Below, one piece after another: positions 35,769 through 45,450 of a DNA stretch of 64,000 nt. Below the pieces are notes generated by a model. The model saw nothing but the letters and a program-made list of their open reading frames with translations. It ran no database searches and had not been told where the DNA came from. Made by a program: the position numbers and the translations under genes. The DNA is from Endobugula sp047636495 (GTDB lineage: Bacteria > Pseudomonadota > Gammaproteobacteria > Pseudomonadales > Cellvibrionaceae), in NCBI GenBank assembly GCA_047636495.1, contig JBLILH010000014.1, forward strand, positions 16,473 to 80,472, written 5' to 3'. Positions within the stretch are counted from its first letter, which is position 1, and each line of letters opens with the position of its first letter.

Positions 35769-36818
35769 ATGGCTAGAGCAGGCGTTAACTACATTCATAT
35801 TGCAAAAGCAGCAGAAGCCATTAAAGAAAGTGGCTTAGACCCTACGGTTGATAGAGTGAGGGAACAGTTAGGTACGGGCAGCAAAAGCACAATTGCGCCT
35901 TTACTAAAGCAATGGAAGGCCCAAAATGAGGCCTCAGGCGATGTGAGTGGCCTACCTAGCGACCTAGTAGAGGTAGTGAAGTCCCTATATGAACGAGTTC
36001 AGCAAGAGGCTGAGTCAAAAATTGAAGCGGTGTCATCTGGCTTCAAGGAAACCATTAGCGGGTTAAAACAAGAGCTAACCACTGCTGAGCAACAGAATAT
36101 ACAGCTGACCGATCAGCATAACGCACTGACCCTAGCAAACAACGCTGCTACTGAAACGCTAGAAGCGCTGCGCAAGCAAGCAATCAACCACCAGCTAGAA
36201 GCCGCCAAGTACCAATTAGAGGCTGTCAATAACACAGCGATAATGACAAGCTTAAAGGCTAGTGTTAAAGAAGCTAAAGAAGAGAATAGGGCGGCCAGAG
36301 AAAGCCTTGAGCACTATCAAACTAGAGTGGCTGAAGAGCGACACGCTCTGAACCAGCAGCAACAACAGCTAGTACAGCAGCTTCAAGAGCAAGTTAGCCA
36401 GCTATCAGCGCAACTTTCTGAAGTGAACGCAAAATTACACAGCCAGCAGCAACTATTGAATGAAAAGGAGAAAGAATTTCATACGCTTTCATCAGAAAAA
36501 CAGCAGCTGGAAAATGAGCTGGCCAACAAACTGTCACTTCTTGATGAATTACGTGCCAAAGTGGCAGTTAGCGTTGATGATTATGAACAATTAAGCTTGA
36601 ATTATGAAAGAATTCAAAAAGATCATGATAAGGTTACCGTTGATAAATTGTCAGTATTGAAGGACGTAGAGCTTCTTAATAAAAGCCTTGGCGATAAGCA
36701 GTCTGAACTAATAGCGCTTCAGGATAAGTTGTCGGTATTAGATGATAATTACAGGCTAGCGATACAAGAAAAGGCCGTGATTGAGGGGCAGTTCAAGCAA
36801 TTACAAGAATCTCTTTGA
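35769..36818 (+). CDS. KfrA-like DNA-binding coiled-coil protein
   Basis: The first 55 residues match the KfrA N-terminal DNA-binding domain (IHIAKAAEAIKESGLDPTVDRVREQLGTGSKSTIAPLLKQWK). From about residue 65 to the end, the protein is a long coiled coil rich in Gln, Glu and Leu. KfrA is a plasmid and mobile-element regulator that autoregulates and helps form nucleoprotein complexes. The ATG follows GTAGGAAATT. Its divergent placement next to an integrase supports a mobile-element origin. A role in regulating the recombinase or in segregation is inference. Confidence 0.82.
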   Translation: MARAGVNYIHIAKAAEAIKESGLDPTVDRVREQLGTGSKSTIAPLLKQWKAQNEASGDVSGLPSDLVEVVKSLYERVQQEAESKIEAVSSGFKETISGLKQELTTAEQQNIQLTDQHNALTLANNAATETLEALRKQAINHQLEAAKYQLEAVNNTAIMTSLKASVKEAKEENRAARESLEHYQTRVAEERHALNQQQQQLVQQLQEQVSQLSAQLSEVNAKLHSQQQLLNEKEKEFHTLSSEKQQLENELANKLSLLDELRAKVAVSVDDYEQLSLNYERIQKDHDKVTVDKLSVLKDVELLNKSLGDKQSELIALQDKLSVLDDNYRLAIQEKAVIEGQFKQLQESL

Positions 36819-36865
36819 TTAAGGAGATTCTTTCCCCACAAAAAAAGAGATCGTGAATAAAGGGA

Positions 36866-38122
36866 ATGGAAATTTTTAAAATAATTCATACATCCGATTG
36901 GCACCTCGGCCAACACTTTATGGGAAAAAGTCGGCAAGCCGAGCATAAGCAATTTTTGGATTGGCTTATCGCCAACGCTATCGAGCAAAAAGTCGATGCC
37001 ATCATCGTCGCCGGTGATATTTTTGATACCGGCTCCCCGCCCAGCTATGCCCGTGAACTCTACAACCAATTTATCGTCAACTTACAACCAAGCGGTATCC
37101 ACCTTATTATATTAGGGGGTAATCATGATTCTGTGGCAACACTGGGTGAATCAAAAGCGCTACTCGCGTGTTTAAACACCCATGTTATTCCCGGTGTATT
37201 GGCCGATAGTCATGATCAGGTTGTTCTCCTTGAGGATGCAGAAAATAACGCGCAAGCGATTATTTGTGCCATTCCTTACCTAAGACCTCGCGACTTACTC
37301 TACAGCGTTGCAGGACAAAGCGGCTCTGAAAAACAACAAAGCATGCAGCAAGCTATCAGTGCGCATTACCAAGGTATTTATGCGCTGGCCGAACAGCAGC
37401 AAGCAGCCATAAAAAAAGCATCAGGTTATAGCGTACCCATTATCGCCACCGGCCACTTAACCACCGTCGGTGCTAAAAGCTCAGAATCCGTGCGTGATAT
37501 TTACATCGGCACCCTCGATGCTTTTCCCTCATCCGCATTCCCGCCCGCCGATTACATTGCCCTAGGACATATTCATCGCCCGCAGCTTGTCGGTGGGCTA
37601 GAACATATTCGTTATTGTGGCTCACCCATCCCCTTAAGTTTTGATGAGCTGAATAACAATAAAATCATTTTGCTGGTTGAATTCAAGGAGGGTCAGTTTG
37701 TCGCGGCGACCCCCAAAGAAGTGCCACGTTTTCAAGCTATGCACTTAATCAAAGGCGATCTGAACACCATTGAAACCGAGATAATAAAACTGGCCACTCA
37801 ACACGAGCCAGCACAACCCGCATGGCTGGATATTGAAGTCAGCGCCCAAGATTATTTAAACGATATCCATCAGCGTATTCAAGCCATGGTCGAAGATTTA
37901 CCCCTTGAAGTATTGCTACTGCGCCGGGAAAGAAAACAAGGCCTGCCAAGCATCAGGTCTGAAGCCAAAGAAACCTTACAAGAGCTAAGCCCCAAAGACG
38001 TCTTTGAGCGGCGTTTAGCCCTAGAAGACTGGAGCAATGAGGCCTTAACAGAGAAAAAGATCAGAGTTTCACAGGCCTTTGACGAAGTGTTACAGACCTT
38101 AATCGAGTCGGCTGAATCATGA
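36866..38122 (+). CDS. sbcD: Exonuclease SbcCD, D subunit
   Basis: The nuclease subunit of SbcCD, the bacterial Mre11 homologue that cleaves hairpins and processes DNA ends. The calcineurin-like phosphoesterase motifs are all present: HTSDWHLGQHF, VAGDIFDTGSP, GGNHDS, GHLTT and GHIHRPQ. The length of 418 fits gammaproteobacterial SbcD. It overlaps sbcC by 4 bp. GGGA is close to the ATG and gives a weak ribosome-binding site. Base composition is like a core gene and unlike the AT-rich gene downstream of sbcC. Confidence 0.95.
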   Translation: MEIFKIIHTSDWHLGQHFMGKSRQAEHKQFLDWLIANAIEQKVDAIIVAGDIFDTGSPPSYARELYNQFIVNLQPSGIHLIILGGNHDSVATLGESKALLACLNTHVIPGVLADSHDQVVLLEDAENNAQAIICAIPYLRPRDLLYSVAGQSGSEKQQSMQQAISAHYQGIYALAEQQQAAIKKASGYSVPIIATGHLTTVGAKSSESVRDIYIGTLDAFPSSAFPPADYIALGHIHRPQLVGGLEHIRYCGSPIPLSFDELNNNKIILLVEFKEGQFVAATPKEVPRFQAMHLIKGDLNTIETEIIKLATQHEPAQPAWLDIEVSAQDYLNDIHQRIQAMVEDLPLEVLLLRRERKQGLPSIRSEAKETLQELSPKDVFERRLALEDWSNEALTEKKIRVSQAFDEVLQTLIESAES

Positions 38123-41100
38123 AAATCATCAGTCTGCGCTTTAAAAACATCAACTCCTTAAAAGGCGAGTGGAAAATAGACTTTTCACAAGAGCCCTTTG
38201 CCAGTAGTGGCCTGTTTGCCATCACCGGCCCCACCGGTGCCGGTAAAACCACCCTGTTAGATGCCATTTGCTTAGCTCTCTATCATCGCACCCCACGCTT
38301 AAATGAACCGTCACCTGCCGACAAAGTCATGACCCGCCATACCGGTGAGTGTTTAGCCGAAGTCGAGTTTGAGGTAAACCATAAAGGGCAGGACAAACGC
38401 TATCGCGCCTTTTGGGAAGTACGCCGAGCCAGAGGCCTAGCAGATGGGAAATTACAGCCTGCCAAAGTAGAACTGGCGGAAGTTAATACCACCAAAGAAA
38501 GCGATAGCGCTGTGGGTGACAGCACTATAGGTGACAGCTTTGTAGGTGACAGCTCTTCAGGTGATAAAATAATCGCCGATAAAGTGAAGGATAAAGACAC
38601 CCTCATTGCCCATATTACCGGTTTAGACTTTGGTCGTTTTACCAAGTCAATGTTATTGGCCCAAGGCGGTTTTGCCGCCTTTTTAAATGCAGAGCCGGGG
38701 AAGAGGGCGGAGCTATTAGAGCAAATAACCGGTACAGAAATATACGGCAAAATATCTGCAGCCGTGTTTACTCGTTTTAGAGAAGAAGAGCAGCAATTAA
38801 GCCATTTACGCGAGCAAAGTAGCAATGTCGATGTGCTCGACGCCCAGGCAATGGCCGAGCTAATGCGCAAGCAACAGCAATGTGAAGCGCGTGTTGTGAC
38901 ATCGCAGCAACAACGCAACAGCGATCAAACAACACTAGACACCATTGCGCAATTAAAAACTGCCCACAGCCAACAGCAGCAAGCCAAAGCGAAAACAGAA
39001 AATGCCACGCAAGCCATGGCAGAACACCAAGCAGACTTAAACCGACTGGCCAACAGTGCGCCAGCCAATACCTTACGCCCCTTATTTAACACGCTTAAAC
39101 AAGAGCAGGCCGAATTAGCTGAGGTGGTCACCGCTGCGACCACCTTGATCGAGAATCAACAGCAAGCAGCACAAGAGCAGCAAGCCTTAACACCACTGCT
39201 CAGTGAGCAACAAGCCGCCGTACAAACACTCGCTACCGACGTAAACCAGATCAACACCCTTATCACCGAAAAAGTCATCCCCCTTGATGAACAAATAAAA
39301 CAACTGACTATTCAAGGCAATGAGCTCACCCAAGAACATCAGCTCAGCGAAACTCAGTTAATAGAACTGCAACAGCAAACAGAAACCCTCAGCAAGCACA
39401 TTGCAATAACGCGTCATGACAAAACGACTATCGCAAGCTACCTCAATGAACATGCCAGCCATCAACAATTGCACGCAAGCTTACCCCTCTGGCAAGCCAA
39501 GTTTATCGATAGAGAAAAACTGCAACAAAAAGTGGCGACGACCGAAGCATCCATAACCGCATCACAACATGAAGCCACTGAGCTTGAAACCGCCCATGCC
39601 CAACAACAACAAACCGAGCAAGCAGCAGAGGCCGCGCTGGCACAATGCAAAAACCATGAGCAAGCTTGTCAGCAGGCAGTCAATGCGGAGTTGAAAGGTG
39701 AGAGCCCTGAAGCGATAAAGGCCAACTACCAACTACACCTTAATCAGCAAGAAGCCTTATCACGTTGCAGTCATCTCTTTGAGGATTATCAGCAGCAAAC
39801 AACAATATGTGATGAGCAAAAGTTACAGTTACAACAACAGCAGCAGGATCAACGCAAGGCCAGCGCAGGTGTTGAGCAGCTACGCGTAGACTATCAACAG
39901 CAACAAAAGTTGATAGCCGAAATTGAAAACACCGTAAAACTCGAACGCGATATTGCCAACCTGCAAAGCTACCGCGATAAACTCCAAGCCGACGACGCTT
40001 GCCCCCTCTGTGGGTCAACCGAACACCCCGCCATAGCCAGTTATCAATCCATCAACAGCTCAGCAAGCGAAGCGCGTCTGGCGAAAGAAAAGCAGGCCTT
40101 AGAGCAAGTAGCAGAGCAGGGGGCGGTGGCTAAGAACGAACAAGTCGCCCATGCAACACAGTGTACCAACCTGGTGGAGGCAATAAGCGCCAGCCAGCAG
40201 CGCATTAGCGAACACCTACAATCGTGGCAAGCTCCCGCACAGACACTAACGTGGGCAGTGGTACTGACGGACGCAGACGCAGAGGTCACTATCTCGGCAT
40301 TGATTCAACAGGCAAAAAGTGAAAAGCAACAAGCAGAGGCACGCCAACAAACTCTTGAGCAATTAGAGCAACAATGGCAAACCGCCCACAAAGCCCTGAC
40401 GGATCAACAGCAGCAAGGTCAAAACCACCGTAACCACACCACCTTATTACTAGAGAAAAAAGCACACAGCGACAATCAATTAGCCGCTTTACTAAGCCAG
40501 CTAAATAACCACAAGGCTGAACGCGTAGCATTAGAAACCCAGCTAAGCCAGCAACTACAAGACCCTTATCAATGGCAATTGCCCAGCTTGGCCGAGCAAG
40601 CGCAATGGCTGCAGCAACGTCAAACACAAAGCACCCACTACCAAGAGCAGTCGAACCAACTGGAACAAATCCAGAAAACCCTGAGCCAACAAGAACATCA
40701 GCTACAAGCAGGGCAACAGCAGCAAACCGACAAACAGCAGCGAGTAGACATAACTCAAACTAAATTAGAACAAGTAGGCGCAAGCCTCAAACAATTACAC
40801 ACACAGCGCCATGCCTTGTTTGGCGATACAGATACCGTGTTAGAACGGCAACGTTTATCCCAATTATTAACTACCAGTGAAGCCGCATTAAAAACGCTCG
40901 ATGAAAAATTGAGCCGTGTGAATAAAACCCTGCATACCGTAGAAGTACAACTGCACGAAAATTCACAGACAAAAACCGCTCGACAAAGCAAAGTTGAAAA
41001 CGCACAGCAACAATGGCAGCAAGCACTAGCCAGTAGCCCCTTTGACAACGAAGCCGCTTTTAGTGCCGCTTTACTGGACGATGCCGAACAGCATAAGCTA

Positions 41101-41946
41101 GCCGAACTCAAACAACAGCTGGATGCACAAGTAGAACGGTGTAGCGCCTTACAGCAACAGGCAGAACAAACGTGGCAAGCGGCAAAAGCACAAGCCGATC
41201 AAATACCAGAGCTGCAACATTTACTGCCCAAAACAACAGAACAAAAAATAGAACAATCAACAGAACAGCTAATCACAATGATTACGGCCCGCGTAGAAAA
41301 AGCCAATACATTAATCGCCACCACCAACAAACAATTAGGTGAAATAGAGCAACGACTCAAAAGCGATCGTGAAAAACGCCAACAGCAACAATCACTCATT
41401 GCCGATATAGAAAAACAACAGCAGCAATACGATGACTGGGACGCCCTAAAAAGCCTCATTGGCTCAGCCGATGGCAAACGCTTCAGAGTCTTCGCCCAAG
41501 GCCTAACTCTCGACCACCTCATACACCTAGCCAACGGCCAGCTAGAACAGCTCCATGGCCGCTACCAGCTAAATCGAAAAGCCAGTGAAGCACTAGAGCT
41601 AGAAGTCATCGACACCTGGCAAGCCGACGCCATACGCGACACCAAAACCCTCTCCGGTGGCGAAAGCTTTTTGGTGAGCTTGGCACTGGCCTTAGCCCTA
41701 TCGGATTTAGTCAGCCATAAAACAAAAATTGATAGCCTATTTTTAGACGAAGGCTTTGGCACCCTAGATAGAGAAACCCTAGACATCGCGCTGGATGCCT
41801 TAGATAACCTGAATACCAGCGGGAAGATGATTGGGGTTATTAGTCATATCGAGGCATTGAAGGAGAGGGTGCCAGTGCAGATTGGGATTAAGAAAATGAG
41901 TGGGTTAGGGGTTAGTCGATTGGATGCTAAATATATTGTTAGCTAA
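38119..41946 (+). CDS. sbcC: Exonuclease SbcCD, C subunit (Rad50-like ATPase)
   Basis: A 1275-residue SMC-type ATPase that works with SbcD. The Walker A is GPTGAGKTTLLDAICLALY. A zinc hook lies mid-coiled coil at DDACPLCGSTEHP (CxxC). The signature is LSGGESFLVSLALALA and the Walker B is IDSLFLDEGFGTLD. The long arms are very rich in Gln (about 300 residues each side). Near residues 130-149, four 15-bp direct repeats encode GDS-x-x units. This is longer than E. coli SbcC (1048). It is co-transcribed with sbcD. Confidence 0.95.
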   Translation: MKIISLRFKNINSLKGEWKIDFSQEPFASSGLFAITGPTGAGKTTLLDAICLALYHRTPRLNEPSPADKVMTRHTGECLAEVEFEVNHKGQDKRYRAFWEVRRARGLADGKLQPAKVELAEVNTTKESDSAVGDSTIGDSFVGDSSSGDKIIADKVKDKDTLIAHITGLDFGRFTKSMLLAQGGFAAFLNAEPGKRAELLEQITGTEIYGKISAAVFTRFREEEQQLSHLREQSSNVDVLDAQAMAELMRKQQQCEARVVTSQQQRNSDQTTLDTIAQLKTAHSQQQQAKAKTENATQAMAEHQADLNRLANSAPANTLRPLFNTLKQEQAELAEVVTAATTLIENQQQAAQEQQALTPLLSEQQAAVQTLATDVNQINTLITEKVIPLDEQIKQLTIQGNELTQEHQLSETQLIELQQQTETLSKHIAITRHDKTTIASYLNEHASHQQLHASLPLWQAKFIDREKLQQKVATTEASITASQHEATELETAHAQQQQTEQAAEAALAQCKNHEQACQQAVNAELKGESPEAIKANYQLHLNQQEALSRCSHLFEDYQQQTTICDEQKLQLQQQQQDQRKASAGVEQLRVDYQQQQKLIAEIENTVKLERDIANLQSYRDKLQADDACPLCGSTEHPAIASYQSINSSASEARLAKEKQALEQVAEQGAVAKNEQVAHATQCTNLVEAISASQQRISEHLQSWQAPAQTLTWAVVLTDADAEVTISALIQQAKSEKQQAEARQQTLEQLEQQWQTAHKALTDQQQQGQNHRNHTTLLLEKKAHSDNQLAALLSQLNNHKAERVALETQLSQQLQDPYQWQLPSLAEQAQWLQQRQTQSTHYQEQSNQLEQIQKTLSQQEHQLQAGQQQQTDKQQRVDITQTKLEQVGASLKQLHTQRHALFGDTDTVLERQRLSQLLTTSEAALKTLDEKLSRVNKTLHTVEVQLHENSQTKTARQSKVENAQQQWQQALASSPFDNEAAFSAALLDDAEQHKLAELKQQLDAQVERCSALQQQAEQTWQAAKAQADQIPELQHLLPKTTEQKIEQSTEQLITMITARVEKANTLIATTNKQLGEIEQRLKSDREKRQQQQSLIADIEKQQQQYDDWDALKSLIGSADGKRFRVFAQGLTLDHLIHLANGQLEQLHGRYQLNRKASEALELEVIDTWQADAIRDTKTLSGGESFLVSLALALALSDLVSHKTKIDSLFLDEGFGTLDRETLDIALDALDNLNTSGKMIGVISHIEALKERVPVQIGIKKMSGLGVSRLDAKYIVS
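38506..38565 (+). repeat. Four 15-bp tandem repeats inside sbcC
   Basis: Four contiguous in-frame units of the AGC-NNNNNN-GGTGAC type at 38506, 38521, 38536 and 38551 encode S-x-x-G-D. This adds an acidic Gly/Asp/Ser linker in the N-terminal nucleotide-binding lobe, before LDFGRFTKSMLLAQGGF. Confidence 0.8.
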
Positions 41947-41985
41947 TGTAGTTGAATAAACAGCAACTTATTACACTGGGAAAAA

Positions 41986-44178
41986 ATGTATATGAATAAA
42001 GTTAATATCGATTTGGCAAACTGTTATGGCATTAAAAAATTAACAGACTGCTTTGATTTTGGTCATATAGATAGCAATAATAATGAAAGCTTATATTCGA
42101 TATATGCTCCCAATGGTTTTATGAAGACATCTTTAGCTAAAGTATTTAACGATGTTCAAAAGGCTAAAGATACATCAGACTTGATATTTCCTGACCGAGA
42201 AACTATTAGAACAATTAATGATGAAAATGGAGACCCGCTAAAGCCCGAAACTATTTTTGTTATTGAGCCATATATTGAAGGGTATACCTCAGAAAATACG
42301 TCAAACCTATTGGTAAACCCTACACTCAAAGCAGAATATGACCATACTTTAAAGAAAATAGATACTGAATTATCCAGCATACTTAAAACCTTGAAGCAGT
42401 TGTCAGGCTTAAATGGCCGTACAGTGACACCCACTACAGAAATATTGTCCTGCTTCAATAAGCCTGATGATGGCATTCATGAATTCATTAATCAAATAGC
42501 GAAAGATGTGTCTACTGATACCGAATTTGAAAATATAAACTACAGTGAGGTTTTTAATGATCAAACAATCAAGCTGTTAGAATCCGGTGATATTAAACAA
42601 CAAATACAAGATTATATTGAGCGCTATACCGATCTTGTTAATAAGTCACCAGTACTTAACAAAAAATTCAATCATTCAGGAGCTTCTGATCTTACAAAAA
42701 ATCTTTCTAAAAATGGTTTTTTTGAAGCGCAGCATACTATTAATGTTTTTGATGGCAACCAAAAGAATGAAGTGGTTAGCGCTAAAGAATTTGAAGAAAT
42801 AGTAAACAATGAAAAAGAAAAAATACTTTCTGATACAGAATTACTTAAAAATTTTGACGCTGTTGATAAAAAATTAAGTAACACAGATTTAAAGAATTTT
42901 AGAAGTTACTTGTTTAATAATAAAGAAATATTACCAGAATTAGAAAATTTTAAAGAATTTAAGAAAAAATTATGGATGTCATATTTAAATTCCGTTAAAG
43001 ATGAAATTATTTCCTACTCAGAAACTTACGAGCTAGCAAAGAATACGATAGAAAAAATAGTGCTAGAGGCACGCGAAGAACAAACGATATGGGACGAGGT
43101 GGTAAGCGTGTTTAACACTAGATTTTTTGTTCCTTTTTCTTTATCTATTGAAAACCAAAAGGATGTTATTTTAAAGGATATGACACCAAAAATTTCTTTC
43201 AATTTCAAGGAAGGAGGAGATATTAAAAAAGTAACTCCACAAAGCCTGCTTAGCGTTTTAAGTCAAGGAGAAAAGAGAGCACTTTATATATTAAATCTCT
43301 TATTTGAGGTTAAGTTTAGGATAAAAAACAACCTGCCAACATTGTTTATAGTTGATGATATAGCAGATTCTTTTGATTACAAAAATAAATATTCAATTAT
43401 AGAGTATTTTAGAGAATTGTCGTTGATTGAACATTTCAGTTTTATTTTTCTGACTCATAACTTTGATTTTCATAGAACCATTAGCAGTAGACTATCAATC
43501 TCTAGAAAAAAACGATTATTTACACTTAAAAATGATTCTGGATTATCATTTGGAAAAGAGAAGTATCAAAACAATCCATTTTCTACATGGAAGAATTTAT
43601 GCCATAAAAATACATCTTGCCTTATTGCTTGTATCCCATTGGTAAGAAATTTAGTTGAATATTCAGAAGGCATCAAAAGCCAAAACTACTTAAAACTAAC
43701 ATCACTTCTACATTACAAGGGGGACAGTGAAGATATTACTATTTTAGATCTTCAAGGAATATATAGAGATGTTATTAAAGAAAGACATGACTTGGTACTA
43801 GCCAATCCAGAAGAAAAGTTATTGGATGTTGTATTTATCGAAGCAGATGATATTTCTTCGAAAAATGAAGAGTCTATCGAGATAGAGTATAAGATAGTAT
43901 TATCTATATCTATCCGTTTGAAAGCGGAAATATTTATGATTAACAAAATAAATGACACGGAATTTGCAACAAGTCTTAAAAAGAATCAAACCATACGCTT
44001 ATATGAACGTTACCAGAACGATTTCCCTGGTGATTATGGTAACTTAAGTATTCTTTCCCAAGTTAATTTAATGACTCCCGAAAATATACATTTAAATGCG
44101 TTTATGTATGAGCCAATATTGGATATGTCAGCACTCCATTTGTATGAGCTGTACCATAATATTAAAGCGCTTTCTTGA
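41986..44178 (+). CDS. AT-rich ABC/PrrC-like ATPase, candidate phage-defence gene
   Basis: A 730-residue ATPase of the AAA_13/PrrC-RloC-like kind. The Walker A is a variant, IYAPNGFMKTSLAKVF, where the usual GKT glycine is replaced. The signature is LLSVLSQGEKRALYIL, the Walker B is LFIVDDIADSFDY, and FIFLTHNFDFHR follows with the switch His. A helical insertion lies between the ATP motifs, and the C-terminal 170 residues have no motif I can name. Base composition is much more AT-rich than sbcC upstream. The ATPase type is common in abortive-infection systems; the toxic effector is not identified. The gene begins 40 bp after sbcC and may read through from it. Confidence 0.8.
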   Translation: MYMNKVNIDLANCYGIKKLTDCFDFGHIDSNNNESLYSIYAPNGFMKTSLAKVFNDVQKAKDTSDLIFPDRETIRTINDENGDPLKPETIFVIEPYIEGYTSENTSNLLVNPTLKAEYDHTLKKIDTELSSILKTLKQLSGLNGRTVTPTTEILSCFNKPDDGIHEFINQIAKDVSTDTEFENINYSEVFNDQTIKLLESGDIKQQIQDYIERYTDLVNKSPVLNKKFNHSGASDLTKNLSKNGFFEAQHTINVFDGNQKNEVVSAKEFEEIVNNEKEKILSDTELLKNFDAVDKKLSNTDLKNFRSYLFNNKEILPELENFKEFKKKLWMSYLNSVKDEIISYSETYELAKNTIEKIVLEAREEQTIWDEVVSVFNTRFFVPFSLSIENQKDVILKDMTPKISFNFKEGGDIKKVTPQSLLSVLSQGEKRALYILNLLFEVKFRIKNNLPTLFIVDDIADSFDYKNKYSIIEYFRELSLIEHFSFIFLTHNFDFHRTISSRLSISRKKRLFTLKNDSGLSFGKEKYQNNPFSTWKNLCHKNTSCLIACIPLVRNLVEYSEGIKSQNYLKLTSLLHYKGDSEDITILDLQGIYRDVIKERHDLVLANPEEKLLDVVFIEADDISSKNEESIEIEYKIVLSISIRLKAEIFMINKINDTEFATSLKKNQTIRLYERYQNDFPGDYGNLSILSQVNLMTPENIHLNAFMYEPILDMSALHLYELYHNIKALS

Positions 44179-44260
44179 TGTATAAGTAATATTCATAAAA
44201 ATTCAAATATATATTACTAAACCCTTAAGCTGATAATGAAACATAAATAAAGGAAAAATT

Positions 44261-44470
44261 ATGGAAATGAAAAAGGTAAAATCAAGTAATGTTGCTGCTG
44301 TTGGTCATGTTGATAGTAGTTCAACATTACAAGTTAGCTTTAATAATGGATCTACATATCAATATTTTAATGTTCCTGTAAATGTTTTTCTGGAATTATA
44401 CAATGCATCTTCTGTTGGTGGTTATCTTGCAAAAAAGATTAAAGGGAAATATAAATATAAACAGGTGTAA
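44261..44470 (+). CDS. KTSC-domain protein
   Basis: A 69-residue protein matching the KTSC domain over its full length: VKSSNVAAVGHVDSSSTLQV, FNNGSTYQYFNVPVNVF, and ELYNASSVGGYLAKKIK. The domain is found in phage- and mobile-element-linked proteins with unknown function. It follows the ATPase by 83 bp in the same orientation with similar AT-rich composition, so the two may form a unit. An AAAGGAAAAATT ribosome-binding site precedes the ATG. Confidence 0.8.
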   Translation: MEMKKVKSSNVAAVGHVDSSSTLQVSFNNGSTYQYFNVPVNVFLELYNASSVGGYLAKKIKGKYKYKQV

Positions 44471-44652
44471 TCTCAAGTCATAAATACCAACGCCTAATAA
44501 AAATACTGTAATGTATCGCTGCTCGTATCATAGTTATTACTGGTATTACCATGAGGGCCATTAGTGTTAGGTACTTAACCACCTTACTTGAACATATCAA
44601 TTGGAGGATATTTCTGAGACGGATACTTAAAAAGTTATCAGTGATTGCAATA

Positions 44653-44907
44653 TCAACGGTGATATCCAGGAGCAATTTGAAGACTTTCCACGTCTTTTAA
44701 ATCGTGAAGATTCATACATCGTAATGGGAACTGATGTATGTCCATGTCGGCAGCCTCAGAGCAATCAACACGCATAGCTGATAATACAAAGCCTGCCATG
44801 GCCAATGAAACGTTGATATTGAGTACAGGTTTGTCAGTTAGACCAAGATCTCTTCGAAACGCGTCTTGATTGGCGTGATTAGGGTGGGGAGCTAAGGTTA
44901 AGGTCAC
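44653..44907 (-). CDS. Unrecognised ORF, possible gene fragment
   Basis: An 84-codon frame that opens at a GTG with only a weak ribosome-binding site. The sequence is protein-like (GLTDKPVLNINVSLAMAGFV, then HQFPLRCMNLHDLKDVESLQI) but I recognise no family. It lies just after the truncated nucleotidase on the same strand, so the two may be pieces of DNA rearranged beside the recombinase. Confidence 0.35.
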   Translation of the reverse strand: MTLTLAPHPNHANQDAFRRDLGLTDKPVLNINVSLAMAGFVLSAMRVDCSEAADMDIHQFPLRCMNLHDLKDVESLQIAPGYHR

Positions 44908-44941
44908 CGTTTCTTTGCATTGGTGGTCAGCATTTTGTCGC

Positions 44942-45196
44942 TCATTTGATTCTTGTACATGATGGGTTCTTAATTGATGGCGCGGTTAGTATATAGACAC
45001 TAAATTCGGGCTGTTGGCTCAACCAGTTAAAAGTTTCTACAGCTCCATTAATAGGCAATAGATTGATATACAGGCCAGGCTGGCTCTGTGGAAATGGCAA
45101 ATCAGGATATTTCGCTTTGTGCGCTTTATAGCCTAGATCATAGTCACATAGGACATGATCCATGTCGACATAGATTACCGTTGTGTTTGTATTCAT
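44942..45196 (-). pseudogene. 5'-nucleotidase (HAD, NT5C-like), truncated
   Basis: The first 84 residues match the N-terminal half of a HAD-type 5'(3')-deoxyribonucleotidase. The catalytic motif is VDMDHVLCDYD, followed by KYPDLPFPQSQPGLY, GAVETFNWLSQQPEF and VYILTAPSIKNPSC. The frame then ends, while full-length members have about 180 residues, and I find no second half downstream. The gene is therefore probably broken beside the recombinase. Confidence 0.7.
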
Positions 45197-45450
45197 ATCG
45201 CAGAGTTCATTTATCTGTGAAGTAAATTAATATACTGAATACGATTGTATTGTAAATTTCATACGCAGTGAAGCTCGATATAGCAGCCACTAATCATCCA
45301 AGCTTTTAGCACTTCAGCTTGCATACTCGAAGGTAGTGATACACTTGTACATAACAACCTTTCTTATGTCTAATACGTTCGTGTACTAGACTATAGCTAT
45401 TATAACCAATATAATACAGCAACTTAGCCCACATACTGACATCGACTATT

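Noticed and set aside
38400..41786. Long minus-strand frames opposite sbcC (up to 172 codons)
   Set aside because: Cys/Ser/Ala-rich shadows produced by the Gln-rich coding strand; no ribosome-binding sites or known domains.
44478..44675. 65-codon minus-strand ORF after the KTSC gene
   Set aside because: No ribosome-binding site or recognisable domain; overlaps the adjacent fragment.
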